A stretch of DNA of 64,000 bases from Halomonas alkalicola. Its GTDB lineage: Bacteria > Pseudomonadota > Gammaproteobacteria > Pseudomonadales > Halomonadaceae. The first letter of the stretch is position 1. Each line of letters opens with the position of its first letter. The translations under genes and the position numbers were made by a program. The notes under the pieces were generated by a model. It was not told where the DNA came from. It did no database searches and worked only from the letters and a program-made list of their open reading frames with translations. The stretch spans positions 2,914,001 to 2,978,000 of the forward strand of contig NZ_CP131913.1 of the NCBI RefSeq assembly GCF_030704205.1, read 5' to 3'. Of the stretch, positions 39,815 through 50,152 are shown in pieces.

Positions 39815-40672
39815 TCAGCGCAGCAGGCCGAGCTCTTCCGCGACCTCCTCGATGGGCGCGTAGAGGGCGTTGTCGGCGGGGATGAAGGCCTCGCGGGGGA
39901 AGCTCGCCAGGAGCTCCGGGTCGTCCATCTCCAGGAAGGCGGCCTGCACCTTGTCGGTGAAGCCCTCGCCGAAGCGTGCGTCGGCGTCGCCGCGCAGGGT
40001 CCAGTTGTAGTCCGGGTAGGTCGGGGTGGCCCAGATGACCGAGACCCTGTCGGTGTCGACGCGGCCATCGGCCACGGCGGCTTCCCAGACGGTGTAGTTC
40101 ACCGCGCCGATGTCCCAGGTGCCCGCTTCCACCAGGGCGATGGTGCGGGAGTGGTCGCCGGAGTAGCCGACCCGGGAGAAGAAGGCCTCGGGGTCGACAT
40201 TGTCGAAGCGCTGGCGGAAGAAGTGCTCCGGCATCAGGCGCCCGGAGGTGGAGGTGCGCGAGCCGAAGGTGAGGCTCATGCCCTCGAGCTCGTCGGGCAG
40301 CTCGTCGGCCAGCGACAGCCCCGTCGATTCATGGGCGATGAAGTAGCTCATGAAGGCGTCGTCCTCGCTGCCCTGGGCCAGCGCCTGGGAGTTCGGCACC
40401 AGGCGGCGCGCTTGCACCCCGGAGAGGCCGCCGAACCAGGCCAGCTGGACCTGGTCGTTGCGGAAGGCGGTCACGGCGGCGCTGTAGGACTTGACCGGCA
40501 CGTACTCCACCGTGACGCCGAGGCGCTCCTCGAGGTAGTCGGCGACCTTGCCGAAGCGCTCCACCAGGCGCGCCTGGTCCTCGTCGGGGATGGCGGTGAA
40601 GCGGAAGGTCTCGGCGGCCGCGCCCTGGGCAAACAGGGCGAGGGCGGCGGCGGCAAGGGCGAGGCGGCGCAT
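39815..40672 (-). CDS. PhnD-like periplasmic binding protein (phosphonate or putative selenate importer)
   Basis: A 285-residue binding protein with a signal peptide (RRLALAAAALALFAQGAAA). The mature protein begins ETFRFTAIPDEDQARLVERF and contains VPVKSYSAAVTAFRNDQVQLAWFGG, SRTSTSGRLMPEHFF and GYSGDHSRTIALVEAGTWDIGAVNYTVW (in part). These segments fit the PhnD superfamily and recall the subgroup annotated as putative selenate-binding proteins. The ligand is therefore open: phosphonate, phosphite or selenate. It is the first gene of the three-gene transporter operon. The ATG at 40672 is preferred over an upstream in-frame start because it begins the signal peptide. Confidence 0.85.
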   Translation of the reverse strand: MRRLALAAAALALFAQGAAAETFRFTAIPDEDQARLVERFGKVADYLEERLGVTVEYVPVKSYSAAVTAFRNDQVQLAWFGGLSGVQARRLVPNSQALAQGSEDDAFMSYFIAHESTGLSLADELPDELEGMSLTFGSRTSTSGRLMPEHFFRQRFDNVDPEAFFSRVGYSGDHSRTIALVEAGTWDIGAVNYTVWEAAVADGRVDTDRVSVIWATPTYPDYNWTLRGDADARFGEGFTDKVQAAFLEMDDPELLASFPREAFIPADNALYAPIEEVAEELGLLR

Positions 40673-40793
40673 GGAGGCGGCTCCGTGGCAATGAGGCAGG
40701 GCCGCCAATGGTAAGGGATGGCGCGGGAATGGCAAGCTGTCGGAGGGCCCTGGGCCAGCCTCTCGCGGGCAGTTGGCTGGCGCGTCGCGGGGC

Positions 40794-41654
40794 TCAGCGC
40801 CGGCCGGCGGGGTAGCGGGTATCCTTCAGGCTGTCCTTGATCTTCTTCAGGTGGCCGAGGAAGTCCTCGCCGCGCCGCAGGGTCACGCCGGTGGCCAGCA
40901 CGTCGATCAGCGCCAGCTGGATCATCCGCGAGGTCATCGGCATGTAGTGGTCGGTGTCCTCGGGGGTGGTGACCTCCAGGGTCTCGGTGCACTCGCGAGC
41001 CAGCGGCGAGTCGGGGGCGGTGATGCCCAGCACCACGGCGCCGCTCTCCCGGGCCAGGCGGGCGATGTCGACCAGCTCCCGGGTGCGCCCGGTCCAGGAG
41101 ATCACCACCACCACGTCGCCGGTATGGCAGCTCGAGGCCACCATGCGCTGCATCAGCACGTCGACATAGGCGGTGACCGGTATGTTGAAGCGGAAGAACT
41201 TGTGCTGGGCGTCCTGGGCCACGGCGCCCGAGGCGCCCAGGCCGAAGAAGTGCAGCTGTCGCGCCTGGATCAGGTAGTCCACTACCCGCTCGATGCGCAG
41301 CGGGTCGGTCTGGCGACGGGCGTTGTCCAGCGCGGCAATGGTGGCACCGAAGATCTTCTCGGTGTAGTCGGCGGCCGTGTCGTCGGGTTCCACCGCCTGG
41401 CTGACGTAGGGGGTGCCGCCGGCCAGGCTCTGGGCCAGCTTGATCTTGAAGTCCGGATAGCCCTTGGCATCGAAGCTGCGACAGAAGCGGTTGACGGTAG
41501 GTTCGCTCACCGAAGCCGCCTGGGCCAGGGTGGCAATGCTCATGCCGGTGGCGGTTGCCGGGTCGGCGAGGATGACATCGGCAACCTTGCGCTCGGAGCG
41601 GTTGAGCTCCTCGAGGCGCTGACGAATGCGATCGATCAGGTCGTGACGGGCCAT
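40794..41654 (-). CDS. hexR: HexR-type MurR/RpiR-family regulator of central carbon metabolism
   Basis: A 286-residue RpiR-family regulator. The helix-turn-helix domain covers about 1-80 ([38 protein letters not shown]) and the SIS sugar-phosphate domain about 125-265 ([39 protein letters not shown]). HexR senses 2-keto-3-deoxy-6-phosphogluconate and controls Entner-Doudoroff and glycolytic genes in gammaproteobacteria. It is divergent from zwf-pgl-eda, the classical HexR setting, and GTAA-NN-TTAC sites lie before zwf, pyk and gap. Confidence 0.9.
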   Translation of the reverse strand: MARHDLIDRIRQRLEELNRSERKVADVILADPATATGMSIATLAQAASVSEPTVNRFCRSFDAKGYPDFKIKLAQSLAGGTPYVSQAVEPDDTAADYTEKIFGATIAALDNARRQTDPLRIERVVDYLIQARQLHFFGLGASGAVAQDAQHKFFRFNIPVTAYVDVLMQRMVASSCHTGDVVVVISWTGRTRELVDIARLARESGAVVLGITAPDSPLARECTETLEVTTPEDTDHYMPMTSRMIQLALIDVLATGVTLRRGEDFLGHLKKIKDSLKDTRYPAGRR

Positions 41655-41716
41655 GGCGCGGTGGCGCTCTCCATGCTGGGCGGGACGGGGCCGCGGGGTG
41701 AAGCCGGAACGGGTGA

Positions 41717-41734
41717 TGTAGTGATTTAACTACA
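41717..41734. promoter_or_regulatory. Inverted repeat in the hexR-zwf intergenic region
   Basis: TGTAGTGATTTAACTACA has perfect TGTAGT/ACTACA arms separated by 6 bases. It lies 63 bases before the hexR start and 149 before zwf. The arms resemble the TGTARTwwwAYTACA consensus of HexR, but the spacing is 3 bases longer, so it is only a candidate for autoregulation. Confidence 0.5.
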
Positions 41735-41804
41735 TTATGCTGACTATCCTAGCCCGAGGAGGTCGGCCGCGGCCAATCGTCCTCGGTGGCTGGCAATTAA
41801 TTGC

Positions 41805-41814
41805 GTAAGATTAC
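41805..41814. promoter_or_regulatory. Candidate HexR site before zwf (GTAAGATTAC)
   Basis: GTAAGATTAC, part of TTGCGTAAGATTACAA, lies 69 bases upstream of zwf. The outer TTGC-N8-ACAA part is one base away from the TTGT-N7/8-ACAA pattern reported for Pseudomonas HexR. The same GTAA-NN-TTAC core lies before pyk and gap in this window. Confidence 0.55.
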
Positions 41815-41882
41815 AACAAATCATTGTCTTGATCCCGGGATTCGGGTATTTTTTTGGTAATCCAACGAAAAGAGAGGCGGAC

Positions 41883-43391
<1,509 letters not shown>

Positions 43392-43402
43392 GGAACTCCA
43401 AG

Positions 43403-44071
43403 ATGAGTGAGCTTTGCCGAGAACGCCTGGCCACCCAACTGGCCGAGGCCGTGGCCGAGGCGCTGCGACAGGACCTGGCGAGCCAGGAGCGTGCCCTGCT
43501 GGTGGTCTCCGGTGGTTCCACGCCGGTGCCCTTCTTCCAGGCGCTGGCGGCCTGCGAGCTGCCCTGGTCGCGGGTCGAGGTGACCCTCGCCGACGAGCGC
43601 TGGGTGCCCCCGGCCCATGCCGACAGCAATGCCCGCCTGGTGGGCGAGCACCTGCTCAAGGGCCCGGCGGCGGCGGCCAGCTTCGTGCCCCTGACCACAG
43701 ATGACGCCACCCCCGAGCAGGGCGCCGAGGTCGTGGCCGAGCGTGTTGCCGGCCTGGCCTGGCCGGCAAGCGCGGTGGTGCTGGGCATGGGCGGCGATGG
43801 TCACACCGCCTCGCTCTTCCCCGACAGCCGGGAGCTTGCGCTGGCGCTCTCCACCGCCGAGGCGGCGGTGGCCGTGCGTGCCCGGAGCCAGTCTCAGCCG
43901 CGCCTGACCCTTTCCGCCGATCGGCTGCACCGCTCCCGGCGCCACTTCCTGCACATTACCGGCGGCGACAAGCGTGACATGCTGGTCCGGGCGCTGTCGG
44001 GCGATGACGTCCGTGAGCTGCCGATCCGCGCCTTTCTTTCCTGCCCGCTGGCCATCTACTGGGCCCCCTGA
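43403..44071 (+). CDS. pgl: 6-phosphogluconolactonase
   Basis: A 222-residue DevB/Pgl-type lactonase with the LVVSGGSTPVPFF phosphate-binding loop, the VTLADERWVPPAHADSNARL segment and the GMGGDGHTASLFPDS active-site signature. It hydrolyses 6-phosphogluconolactone to 6-phosphogluconate. AGGAACTCC precedes the ATG; it lies between zwf and eda with short gaps (11 and 18 bases), so all three are one operon. No edd (6-phosphogluconate dehydratase) gene is present in this window. Confidence 0.94.
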   Translation: MSELCRERLATQLAEAVAEALRQDLASQERALLVVSGGSTPVPFFQALAACELPWSRVEVTLADERWVPPAHADSNARLVGEHLLKGPAAAASFVPLTTDDATPEQGAEVVAERVAGLAWPASAVVLGMGGDGHTASLFPDSRELALALSTAEAAVAVRARSQSQPRLTLSADRLHRSRRHFLHITGGDKRDMLVRALSGDDVRELPIRAFLSCPLAIYWAP

Positions 44072-44089
44072 TCTCATGGAGAGACACCA

Positions 44090-44764
44090 ATGACCTTCGA
44101 CAAGAGCATCGACAAGCAGCTGCCCTCCACCCGCACCACCGAGCTCGACAGCATCTGCCTGAAGGCCGAGGTGATCCCGGTGCTGGCCATCCAGCGCGTG
44201 GAAGACGCCGTGCCCCTGGCCACCGCCCTGGTCGAGGGTGGCCTCACCGTGCTCGAGGTGACCCTGCGCACCGACTGCGCCCTGGAGGCGGTGCGCCGCA
44301 TCAAGGCGGCGCTGCCCCAGGCCAGCATCGGCGTGGGCACCGTACTGACCCCGGCCCAGTACCGCCAGGCCGAGCAGGCCGGCGCCGACTTCGTGGTCAC
44401 TCCCGGCACCACCGAGGCGCTCTATCGCTATGGGGTGACCAGCCCGGTGCCGATGCTGCCGGGCGTTGCCACTGTCTCCGAGCTGATGACCGGTTGGCAG
44501 TTCGGCTACCGCCGCTTCAAGTTCTTCCCCGCCGAGGCCAGCGGCGGCGTCAAGGCGCTCAAGGCCTTCGCCGGCCCGATCCCCGAGGCGCGCTTCTGTC
44601 CCACCGGCGGCATCAACCTCGACAACGCCGAGGACTACCTGGCGCTCAAGAACGTGATGTGTGTGGGCGGCTCCTGGCTGACCCCGAACTCCCTGGTGGA
44701 GGCCGAAGACTGGAACGGCATCCGCCAGCTGGCCCGGGAGGTGGCCGAGCGCTTCCACCACTGA
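44090..44764 (+). CDS. eda: 2-keto-3-deoxy-6-phosphogluconate aldolase
   Basis: A 224-residue KDPG/KHG aldolase. The Schiff-base Lys144 is in RRFKFFPAEASGG, the catalytic Glu is in LEVTLRT, and FCPTGGINLDNAEDYL forms the phosphate site. It cleaves KDPG to pyruvate and glyceraldehyde-3-phosphate, completing the Entner-Doudoroff pathway. GGAGAGACACC lies before the ATG. It is the last gene of zwf-pgl-eda and is followed by a strong terminator. Confidence 0.95.
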   Translation: MTFDKSIDKQLPSTRTTELDSICLKAEVIPVLAIQRVEDAVPLATALVEGGLTVLEVTLRTDCALEAVRRIKAALPQASIGVGTVLTPAQYRQAEQAGADFVVTPGTTEALYRYGVTSPVPMLPGVATVSELMTGWQFGYRRFKFFPAEASGGVKALKAFAGPIPEARFCPTGGINLDNAEDYLALKNVMCVGGSWLTPNSLVEAEDWNGIRQLAREVAERFHH

Positions 44765-44777
44765 CTCCCTCCCCAGG

Positions 44778-44809
44778 TTCCCTGCGAAAGAAGTTCCCTG
44801 CGAAAGAAG
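44778..44809. repeat. Short tandem duplication after eda
   Basis: TTCCCTGCGAAAGAAG occurs twice in succession (44778-44793 and 44794-44809), just after the eda stop and before the terminator. No function is evident. Confidence 0.6.
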
Positions 44810-44849
44810 TTCCCGCGTGCTCTCTCGACAGCCTCTTGCTGTCCCTCTC

Positions 44850-44876
44850 CCCGGCCCTCGTGGCCGGGTTTTTTTT
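44850..44876 (+). terminator. Rho-independent terminator after eda
   Basis: CCCGGCC (44850-44856) pairs with GGCCGGG (44862-44868) around CTCGT, followed by eight T. It ends the zwf-pgl-eda transcript. Confidence 0.92.
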
Positions 44877-44900
44877 CTCCCGAAACGAGCCCGAAACGAG

Positions 44901-44926
44901 CGGGGGCCGGCAGTTGCCGGCCCCCG
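44901..44926 (-). terminator. Strong hairpin, probable terminator for pgi
   Basis: CGGGGGCCGGCA (44901-44912) is fully complementary to TGCCGGCCCCCG (44915-44926). It lies 15 bases beyond the pgi stop (minus strand). A duplicated CCCGAAACGAG segment lies beside it. The T-run is weak, so termination may depend on the stem alone. Confidence 0.6.
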
Positions 44927-44940
44927 CGCTGCACGCTGAC

Positions 44941-46605
44941 TCAGCGCCGGCGGCGCTTGCCGCCCTTGTCGGAGGGCGTCGCCGCGGGCTCGTCGGCGCT
45001 CGCCCGGGGAGCGCCGTCGGCCGCGAAGTGGCCACGCACCAGCGCCAGCAGCCCCTGGGTGGAGGCGTCGAAGTCCTGGCTCTGCTCGTCGATGCGCTCG
45101 CTGATCTCGCCGGCGATGCGCTTGCCGAGCTGCACGCCCCACTGGTCGAAGGAGTTGATGTTCCAGATCACCCCCTGGACGAACACCTTGTGCTCGTAGA
45201 GGGCGATCAGCGCGCCGAGGTTCCTCGGCGTCAGCTCATCGAGCAGCAGCACGCTGGAGGGGCGGTTGCCGGGGCAGCTGTAGGGATCGAGGCGGCTGCC
45301 GCTCTGGCTGCCCTCCATGAAGGCGTTGGCCTGGGCCAGCATGTTGGTGAGCAGGGCGAAGTGGTGCTCCTCCATGCCGGGCTCGGGCTTCAGCGAGGCG
45401 ATGAAGTCGATGGGTACGTAGCGCGTCCCCTGGTGGAGCAGCTGGAAGAAGGCGTGCTGGCCGTTGGAGCCGGTCTGCCCCCAGACGATGGGCCCGGTCT
45501 TGTAGTCCACCGGGTGGCCGAAGATGTCCACCGACTTGCCGTTGGACTCCATGTCGAGTTGCTGCAGGAAGGCCGGCAGCTGATGCAGCGCCTGGTCGTA
45601 GGGCACGATGGCCTGGGTCTCGGCGCCGTGAAAGTTGATGTACCAGATGCCGATCAGCGCCATCAGTACCGGCATGTTCTCCCGGAAGGGGGCGGCGAGG
45701 AAGTGCTGGTCCATGGCGTAGGCCCCCTCCAGCAGCTCCATGAACCCCTCGAAGCCGATGGAGAGGGCGATGGGCAGGCCGATGGAGGACCACATCGAGT
45801 AGCGACCGCCCACCCAGGCCCAGAACTCGAAGACGTTCTCCTCGCGGATGCCGAACGCCATGGCCGCCGTCTTGTTGGTGGAGGCGGCGATGAAGTGGGC
45901 GCCCACGTCGGCATCCGGGCCGGCGGTCTCCACGAACCAGCGCCGGGCGGTATGGGCGTTGAGCAGCGTCTCCTGGGTGGAGAAGGTCTTGGTGGAGACG
46001 ATGAACAGGGTGGTGGCCGGGTCGAGGCGGCTCAGCACCTTCTGGATATGGGCGCCGTCGACGTTGGAGACGAAGTGGAAGTTCAGCTCCGGGTGGCGGT
46101 GCTTGAGCAGCGCCCGGCAGGCCATGTTGGGCCCCAGGTCCGACCCGCCGATGCCGATGTTGACCACGTCCCGGATGCGCTCGCCGCTGTAGCCCTTCCA
46201 CTCGCCGCTGCGCACCGCCTCCGAGAACTGGCGGATCTGCTCCCGGGTGCGCTGGATCTCCGGCATCACGTCCTGGCCGTCCACCATCAGCGGCCCCTCG
46301 GCGAGGTTGCGCAGGGCGGTGTGCAGCACCGGGCGGTCCTCGGTGACGTTGATGATGTCCCCGGAGAACATCTGGGCGCGACGCTGCACCAGCGCCGAGT
46401 GGTTGGCCAGCTCGATCAGCCGGTCGAGCACCGCGTCGGAGACCTGGTGCTTGGAGTAGTCGAGGAAGAGGCCGCCGACGCGCAGGCTCATCTTCTCGAA
46501 GCGCTGGGGATCGGCGGTGAAGTAGTCGCGGATGCGGTCGTTGGCGGTCTGCTCATGCAGGCGCTTGAGTGCCTGCCAGGTCACGCTGCGGGTCAGCTGG
46601 AACAT
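44941..46605 (-). CDS. pgi: Glucose-6-phosphate isomerase
   Basis: A 554-residue phosphoglucose isomerase. Seen are [19 protein letters not shown], the [14 protein letters not shown] phosphate-binding loop, and the active-site [21 protein letters not shown], with a signature [10 protein letters not shown] near the C terminus. It interconverts glucose-6-phosphate and fructose-6-phosphate, linking the fructose PTS with the zwf branch. The last 40 or so residues are a basic, low-complexity tail (ending KGGKRRRR). GAGG precedes the ATG. Confidence 0.95.
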   Translation of the reverse strand: MFQLTRSVTWQALKRLHEQTANDRIRDYFTADPQRFEKMSLRVGGLFLDYSKHQVSDAVLDRLIELANHSALVQRRAQMFSGDIINVTEDRPVLHTALRNLAEGPLMVDGQDVMPEIQRTREQIRQFSEAVRSGEWKGYSGERIRDVVNIGIGGSDLGPNMACRALLKHRHPELNFHFVSNVDGAHIQKVLSRLDPATTLFIVSTKTFSTQETLLNAHTARRWFVETAGPDADVGAHFIAASTNKTAAMAFGIREENVFEFWAWVGGRYSMWSSIGLPIALSIGFEGFMELLEGAYAMDQHFLAAPFRENMPVLMALIGIWYINFHGAETQAIVPYDQALHQLPAFLQQLDMESNGKSVDIFGHPVDYKTGPIVWGQTGSNGQHAFFQLLHQGTRYVPIDFIASLKPEPGMEEHHFALLTNMLAQANAFMEGSQSGSRLDPYSCPGNRPSSVLLLDELTPRNLGALIALYEHKVFVQGVIWNINSFDQWGVQLGKRIAGEISERIDEQSQDFDASTQGLLALVRGHFAADGAPRASADEPAATPSDKGGKRRRR

Positions 46606-46659
46606 CGGAAGCCTCGCCTCTTGTCATTGATGGGGTCGATGGGAGCCGGGTCGGGAGTG

Positions 46660-47140
46660 TCAGTCGGCGTTGCGGGTCGAGACCCAGGCGCCGGCGTCGG
46701 GAATGGTCATCTCGTAGGCCGATTCCAGCCAGGGCGAGCTGATCAGGAAGTCGGCGCTGGCGGCGTTGCAGGCCACGGGGGATGTTCCACAGGGCGGCGA
46801 GTCGCAGCAGCGCCTTGACGTCGGGATCATGGGGTTGGGGGGCGAAGGGGTCCCAGAAGAAGATCAGCAGGTCGAGCCGCTGCTCGGTGATCAGGGCGCC
46901 GATCTGCTGGTCACCGCCCAGCGGTCCGCTCAGCAGTCCCTTCACGGGGAGCCCCAGCGCCTTGGCCACCCGGCCCGCGGTGGTGCCGGTGCCGGTGAGC
47001 TCGTGGCGGGCCAGGGTCGCCTGCCAGCGTGCCGCCCACGCCAGCAGCTCGTCCTTCTTGCCGTCATGGGCGATCAGCGCGATGCGCTTGCGGGCGGGCA
47101 GGGTGCGGGTCACGGTGTGCTGCGGACGTGGGTCGCTCAT
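46660..47140 (-). pseudogene. mgsA: Methylglyoxal synthase, frameshifted (+1 C at 46777-46781)
   Basis: The first about 120 residues are a clear Mgs[48 protein letters not shown], and [22 protein letters not shown] with catalytic Asp residues. After LWNIP the frame is lost in a run of five C (GGGGG on the plus strand, 46777-46781). Removing one C gives [19 protein letters not shown] to a stop at 46660, about 159 residues, the normal length. MgsA converts dihydroxyacetone phosphate to methylglyoxal. The gene starts 4 bases after the pyk stop. A sequencing error in the C-run is a strong alternative to real loss. Confidence 0.88.
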
Positions 47141-47144
47141 GGTG

Positions 47145-48615
47145 TTACGCCTCGAGGATCTTCAGGGTATTGGTGCCGCCATGGGCGTTCATGTGGTCGC
47201 CGCGGGTCAGGATCACGTGGTCGCCGGGGGCGGCGATGCCCTTCTCCACCAGCAGCGCCAGCGCCCGGTCGTTGAGCTCGGTGGGGGCCATGTCCTGGGT
47301 ATCGAAGGGCAGCGAGACTACCCCACGGTAGAGCGCCATGCGCCGCTGCGCCACCGGGCTGTGGGGCGAGCCCGACGATGGGCAGGCCGGAGCGGATCCG
47401 CGAGGCGATCAGCGGCGTGTAGCCGGTGGAGGTCATGCAGGCGATGGCCGCCACGCCCGAGAGGTGGTTGGCGGCGTACATGGCGGAGAGCGCGATGGTC
47501 TCGTCGATGCGCGAGAAACCCTCGTGGATGCGGTGGCCGGAGGCCTGGGCGACCCTCTCCCGCTCGGCGCCCAGGCAGACCCGGTCCATGGCCTCGATGG
47601 TCTCCACCGGGAAGCGCCCGGCGGCGGTCTCGGCGGAGAGCATCACCGCGTCGGTGCCGTCGAGCACGGCGTTGGCCACGTCGAACACCTCGGCCCGGGT
47701 GGGCAGCGGCGCTTCGATCATCGACTCCATCATCTGGGTGGCGGTGATCACCGCCCGATTGAGGGTGCGGGCGCGCTTGATGATGCGCTTCTGCATGCCG
47801 ATCAGCTGGGCGTCGCCGATCTCCACGCCGAGATCGCCGCGGGCCACCATCACCGCTTCAGAGGCCTCGATGATGCCGTCCAGGGTCGCCTCGTCGGCCA
47901 CGGCCTCGGCGCGCTCCAGCTTGGCCACCAGGCCGATCTCGCGCCCGGCCTCGCCGAGCAGCGCCCGGGCCTCGGCCATGTCGGCGGCGCTGCGCGGAAA
48001 CGACACCGCCAGGTAGTCGACGCCGATCGCCACGGCGGTGGCGAGGTCGGCGCGGTCCTTGTCGGTGAGCGCCGGAGCCGAGAGGCCGCCGCCCTGCTTG
48101 TTGATGCCCTTGTTGTTGGAGAGCCTGCCGACTACCACCACGGTGGTGTGGACCTCGCGCCCCTCGACGGCGGTGACGTCGAGCACCACCCGGCCGTCGT
48201 CGAGCAGCAGGCGGTCGCCCGGGGCGACATCGTCGATCAGCTGCTGGTAGTCGCAGCCGACCCGCTCCGGCGTGCCGGCGTTGCCGTCGAGGGCCATGTC
48301 GAGCACGAAGGGGGCACCCTCGGCGAGCTCGACGGCGCCCTCGGCGAAGCGAGCGATGCGGATCTTGGGCCCCTGGAGGTCGCCGAGGGCGGCGACGCTC
48401 CGGCCCAGGCGGTCGGCGATCTCGCGCACCCGGGTCAGGCGCTGGCGGTGGTCGTCGGGGGAGCCGTGGGAGAAGTTGAGGCGCACCACGTCGACGCCGG
48501 CCGCGATCATGGCCTCCAGCACGCCCTCGCGATCGCTGGCCGGGCCCAGGGTGGCGACGATCTTGGTGCGGCGGATGGGGTCATGGATGGAGGAGTGGTG
48601 AGGCTGGCTCGACAT
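47145..48615 (-). pseudogene. pyk: Pyruvate kinase, frameshifted (+1 C at 47363-47366)
   Basis: A type II-like pyruvate kinase: [55 protein letters not shown], and [12 protein letters not shown] with ATQMMESMI. In [10 protein letters not shown] the frame breaks in a CCCC run. Dropping one C continues as [15 protein letters not shown] to [18 protein letters not shown] and a stop at 47145, giving 489 residues in all. The enzyme makes pyruvate and ATP from phosphoenolpyruvate. The ATG at 48615 has AGGAG seven bases upstream. Loss would be costly unless a second pyk exists, so an assembly error is quite possible. Confidence 0.9.
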
Positions 48616-48664
48616 CGCGGTCTCCTGGGGCAAGGGGCTGGGTGTCCAGAATAGCGGGTTATCT

Positions 48665-48674
48665 GTAAGTTTAC
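48665..48674. promoter_or_regulatory. Candidate HexR site before pyk (GTAAGTTTAC)
   Basis: GTAAGTTTAC, inside TGTAAGTTTACTACC, matches 13 of 15 positions of the TGTARTwwwAYTACA pattern known for HexR. It lies 50 bases upstream of the pyk start in the region shared with the divergent gap gene. Confidence 0.6.
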
Positions 48675-48749
48675 TACCAATAGGGCGGAGATCTGGTTCG
48701 TGATAAGTGTCAGCTCCCAGATAATGGTTAGTTTTTAAGCGTTATGAAT

Positions 48750-48759
48750 GTAAACTTAC
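48750..48759. promoter_or_regulatory. Candidate HexR site before gap (GTAAACTTAC)
   Basis: GTAAACTTAC is the exact reverse complement of the pyk-side core and lies 157 bases upstream of gap, 85 bp centre-to-centre from the pyk-side site (about 8 helical turns). The rest of the 300-base divergent region holds no gene that I can see. Confidence 0.55.
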
Positions 48760-48915
48760 CAAAATAATCTTGAATCCTTCCCTCCGCTGAGGCACATTGC
48801 GGAGAGGACGAGCCCGTGGGCAAGTCGGGCGGCGACCGGCCGCCACCTCCGCCGACCGGCTCCCCCCGGACCACGACAAGATCACAACAGGGCCACCGCC
48901 TGGGAGGAGAGAACC

Positions 48916-49938
48916 ATGACCCTCAAGATTGCCATCAATGGCTTCGGCCGCATCGGGCGCAACGTGCTGCGCGCCCTCTACGAGAACGGCTATCGCCACC
49001 GCGTGCAGGTGGTGGCCATCAACGACCTGGGGGATCCCGCCCTCAACGCCCACCTGCTGCGCCACGACACCGTGCACGGCCACTTCCCCTTCCCGGTGGA
49101 GCATGACGAGCAGAGCCTGCGCGTTGACGGCGATCGCATCGCCATCCTCTCCGAGCGCGACCCGGCGGCGCTGCCCTGGAAGTCGCTTGGCGTCGATCTG
49201 GTGATGGAGTGCACGGGCCTGTTCACCCAGCGTGCCGCCGCCGCCAAGCACCTCGCGGCCGGCGCCCGGCGGGTGCTGATCTCCGCGCCGAGCCCGGATG
49301 CCGATGCCACCGTGGTCTACGGGGTCAACGAGGAGGTGCTGCGGCCCGAGCACAAGGTGGTCTCCAACGCCTCCTGCACCACCAACTGCCTGGCGCCGGT
49401 GGCCCAGGCGCTCCACGAGGCGGTGGGCATCGAGAACGGCCTGATGACCACGGTGCACGCCTACACCAACGACCAGAACCTCTCCGACGTCTACCACAGC
49501 GACCCCTACCGGGCGCGCAGCGCCACCCACTCGATGATCCCCACCAAGACCGGGGCCGCCGCCGCTGTCGGGCTGGTGCTGCCGGAGCTCGACGGTCGCC
49601 TCGACGGCCTGGCGGTGCGGGTGCCGGTGATCAACGTCTCCCTGGTGGACCTGGTGTTCACCGCGAGTCGCGACACCACCCGGGAGGAGATCAACGCCAT
49701 CGTCGCCAGGGCCGCCGAGGCCTCCCCGGTGCTCGCGGTCAATGCCCAGCCGCTGGTCTCCATCGACTTCAACCACGACGCCCACTCCTCCACCTTCGAT
49801 GCCAACCACACCCGGGTGAACGGTCGCCTGGTGAAGGTGATGGCCTGGTACGACAACGAGTGGGGCTTCTCCAACCGCATGCTGGATACCGCCCTGGCGA
49901 TGCAGGCGGTGAGCGACGCCAAGCGCGACGCGGCCTGA
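48916..49938 (+). CDS. gap: Type I glyceraldehyde-3-phosphate dehydrogenase
   Basis: A 340-residue GAPDH. It has the NAD-binding start [19 protein letters not shown], Asp in VAINDL that favours NAD, the catalytic Cys154 in [12 protein letters not shown], His in [12 protein letters not shown], and the C-terminal [18 protein letters not shown]. It closely resembles the Pseudomonas gapA product rather than erythrose-4-phosphate dehydrogenase, though the two are close relatives. It oxidises glyceraldehyde-3-phosphate from the Entner-Doudoroff route to 1,3-bisphosphoglycerate. GGAGGAGAG lies before the ATG. It is divergent from pyk. Confidence 0.93.
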   Translation: MTLKIAINGFGRIGRNVLRALYENGYRHRVQVVAINDLGDPALNAHLLRHDTVHGHFPFPVEHDEQSLRVDGDRIAILSERDPAALPWKSLGVDLVMECTGLFTQRAAAAKHLAAGARRVLISAPSPDADATVVYGVNEEVLRPEHKVVSNASCTTNCLAPVAQALHEAVGIENGLMTTVHAYTNDQNLSDVYHSDPYRARSATHSMIPTKTGAAAAVGLVLPELDGRLDGLAVRVPVINVSLVDLVFTASRDTTREEINAIVARAAEASPVLAVNAQPLVSIDFNHDAHSSTFDANHTRVNGRLVKVMAWYDNEWGFSNRMLDTALAMQAVSDAKRDAA

Positions 49939-49977
49939 TCGCCTGACTTGACCCGGCCAGCCGTCGGGTCTTGAATC

Positions 49978-50009
49978 GAACGCCGGGACGGGAGACCGTC
50001 CCGGCGTTC
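49978..50009 (+). terminator. Terminator-like hairpin after gap
   Basis: GAACGCCGGGACGG (49978-49991) and CCGTCCCGGCGTTC (49996-50009) form a perfect 14-bp stem with a GAGA loop. The following TCGTGTTCG is only moderately T-rich. Confidence 0.7.
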
Positions 50010-50098
50010 TCGTGTTCGTCGCCCGGGCGAGAGACCGGCGCACTGCGCGACGCGGAGGGCGGGGCCGGCAGCCAGTCGAGCGCCATGGAACACAGCAT

Positions 50099-50125
50099 CA
50101 GGGCCGGGCTGGTGCCCGGGCCCTG
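50099..50125 (-). terminator. Hairpin downstream of fruA
   Basis: CAGGGCCGGGC (50099-50109) pairs with GCCCGGGCCCTG (50114-50125) with one bulged base and a TGGT loop. It lies 28 bases past the fruA stop on the minus strand and may end the fru transcript; no T-run is visible. Confidence 0.45.
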
Positions 50126-50152
50126 TGGCTGGGTGGTGCCGTCGGTGAGGGC

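Noticed and set aside
44778..44809. Tandem duplication after eda as a phage attachment site
   Set aside because: No integrase gene, tRNA or island border is near; it looks like a simple local duplication.
47145..47354. Independent 69-residue protein
   Set aside because: It is the C-terminal end of pyruvate kinase (contains [18 protein letters not shown]) displaced by a frameshift.
48916..49938. Erythrose-4-phosphate dehydrogenase (epd)
   Set aside because: Sequence and setting (divergent from pyk, beside the Entner-Doudoroff genes) fit the Pseudomonas-type gapA better, though the families are close.
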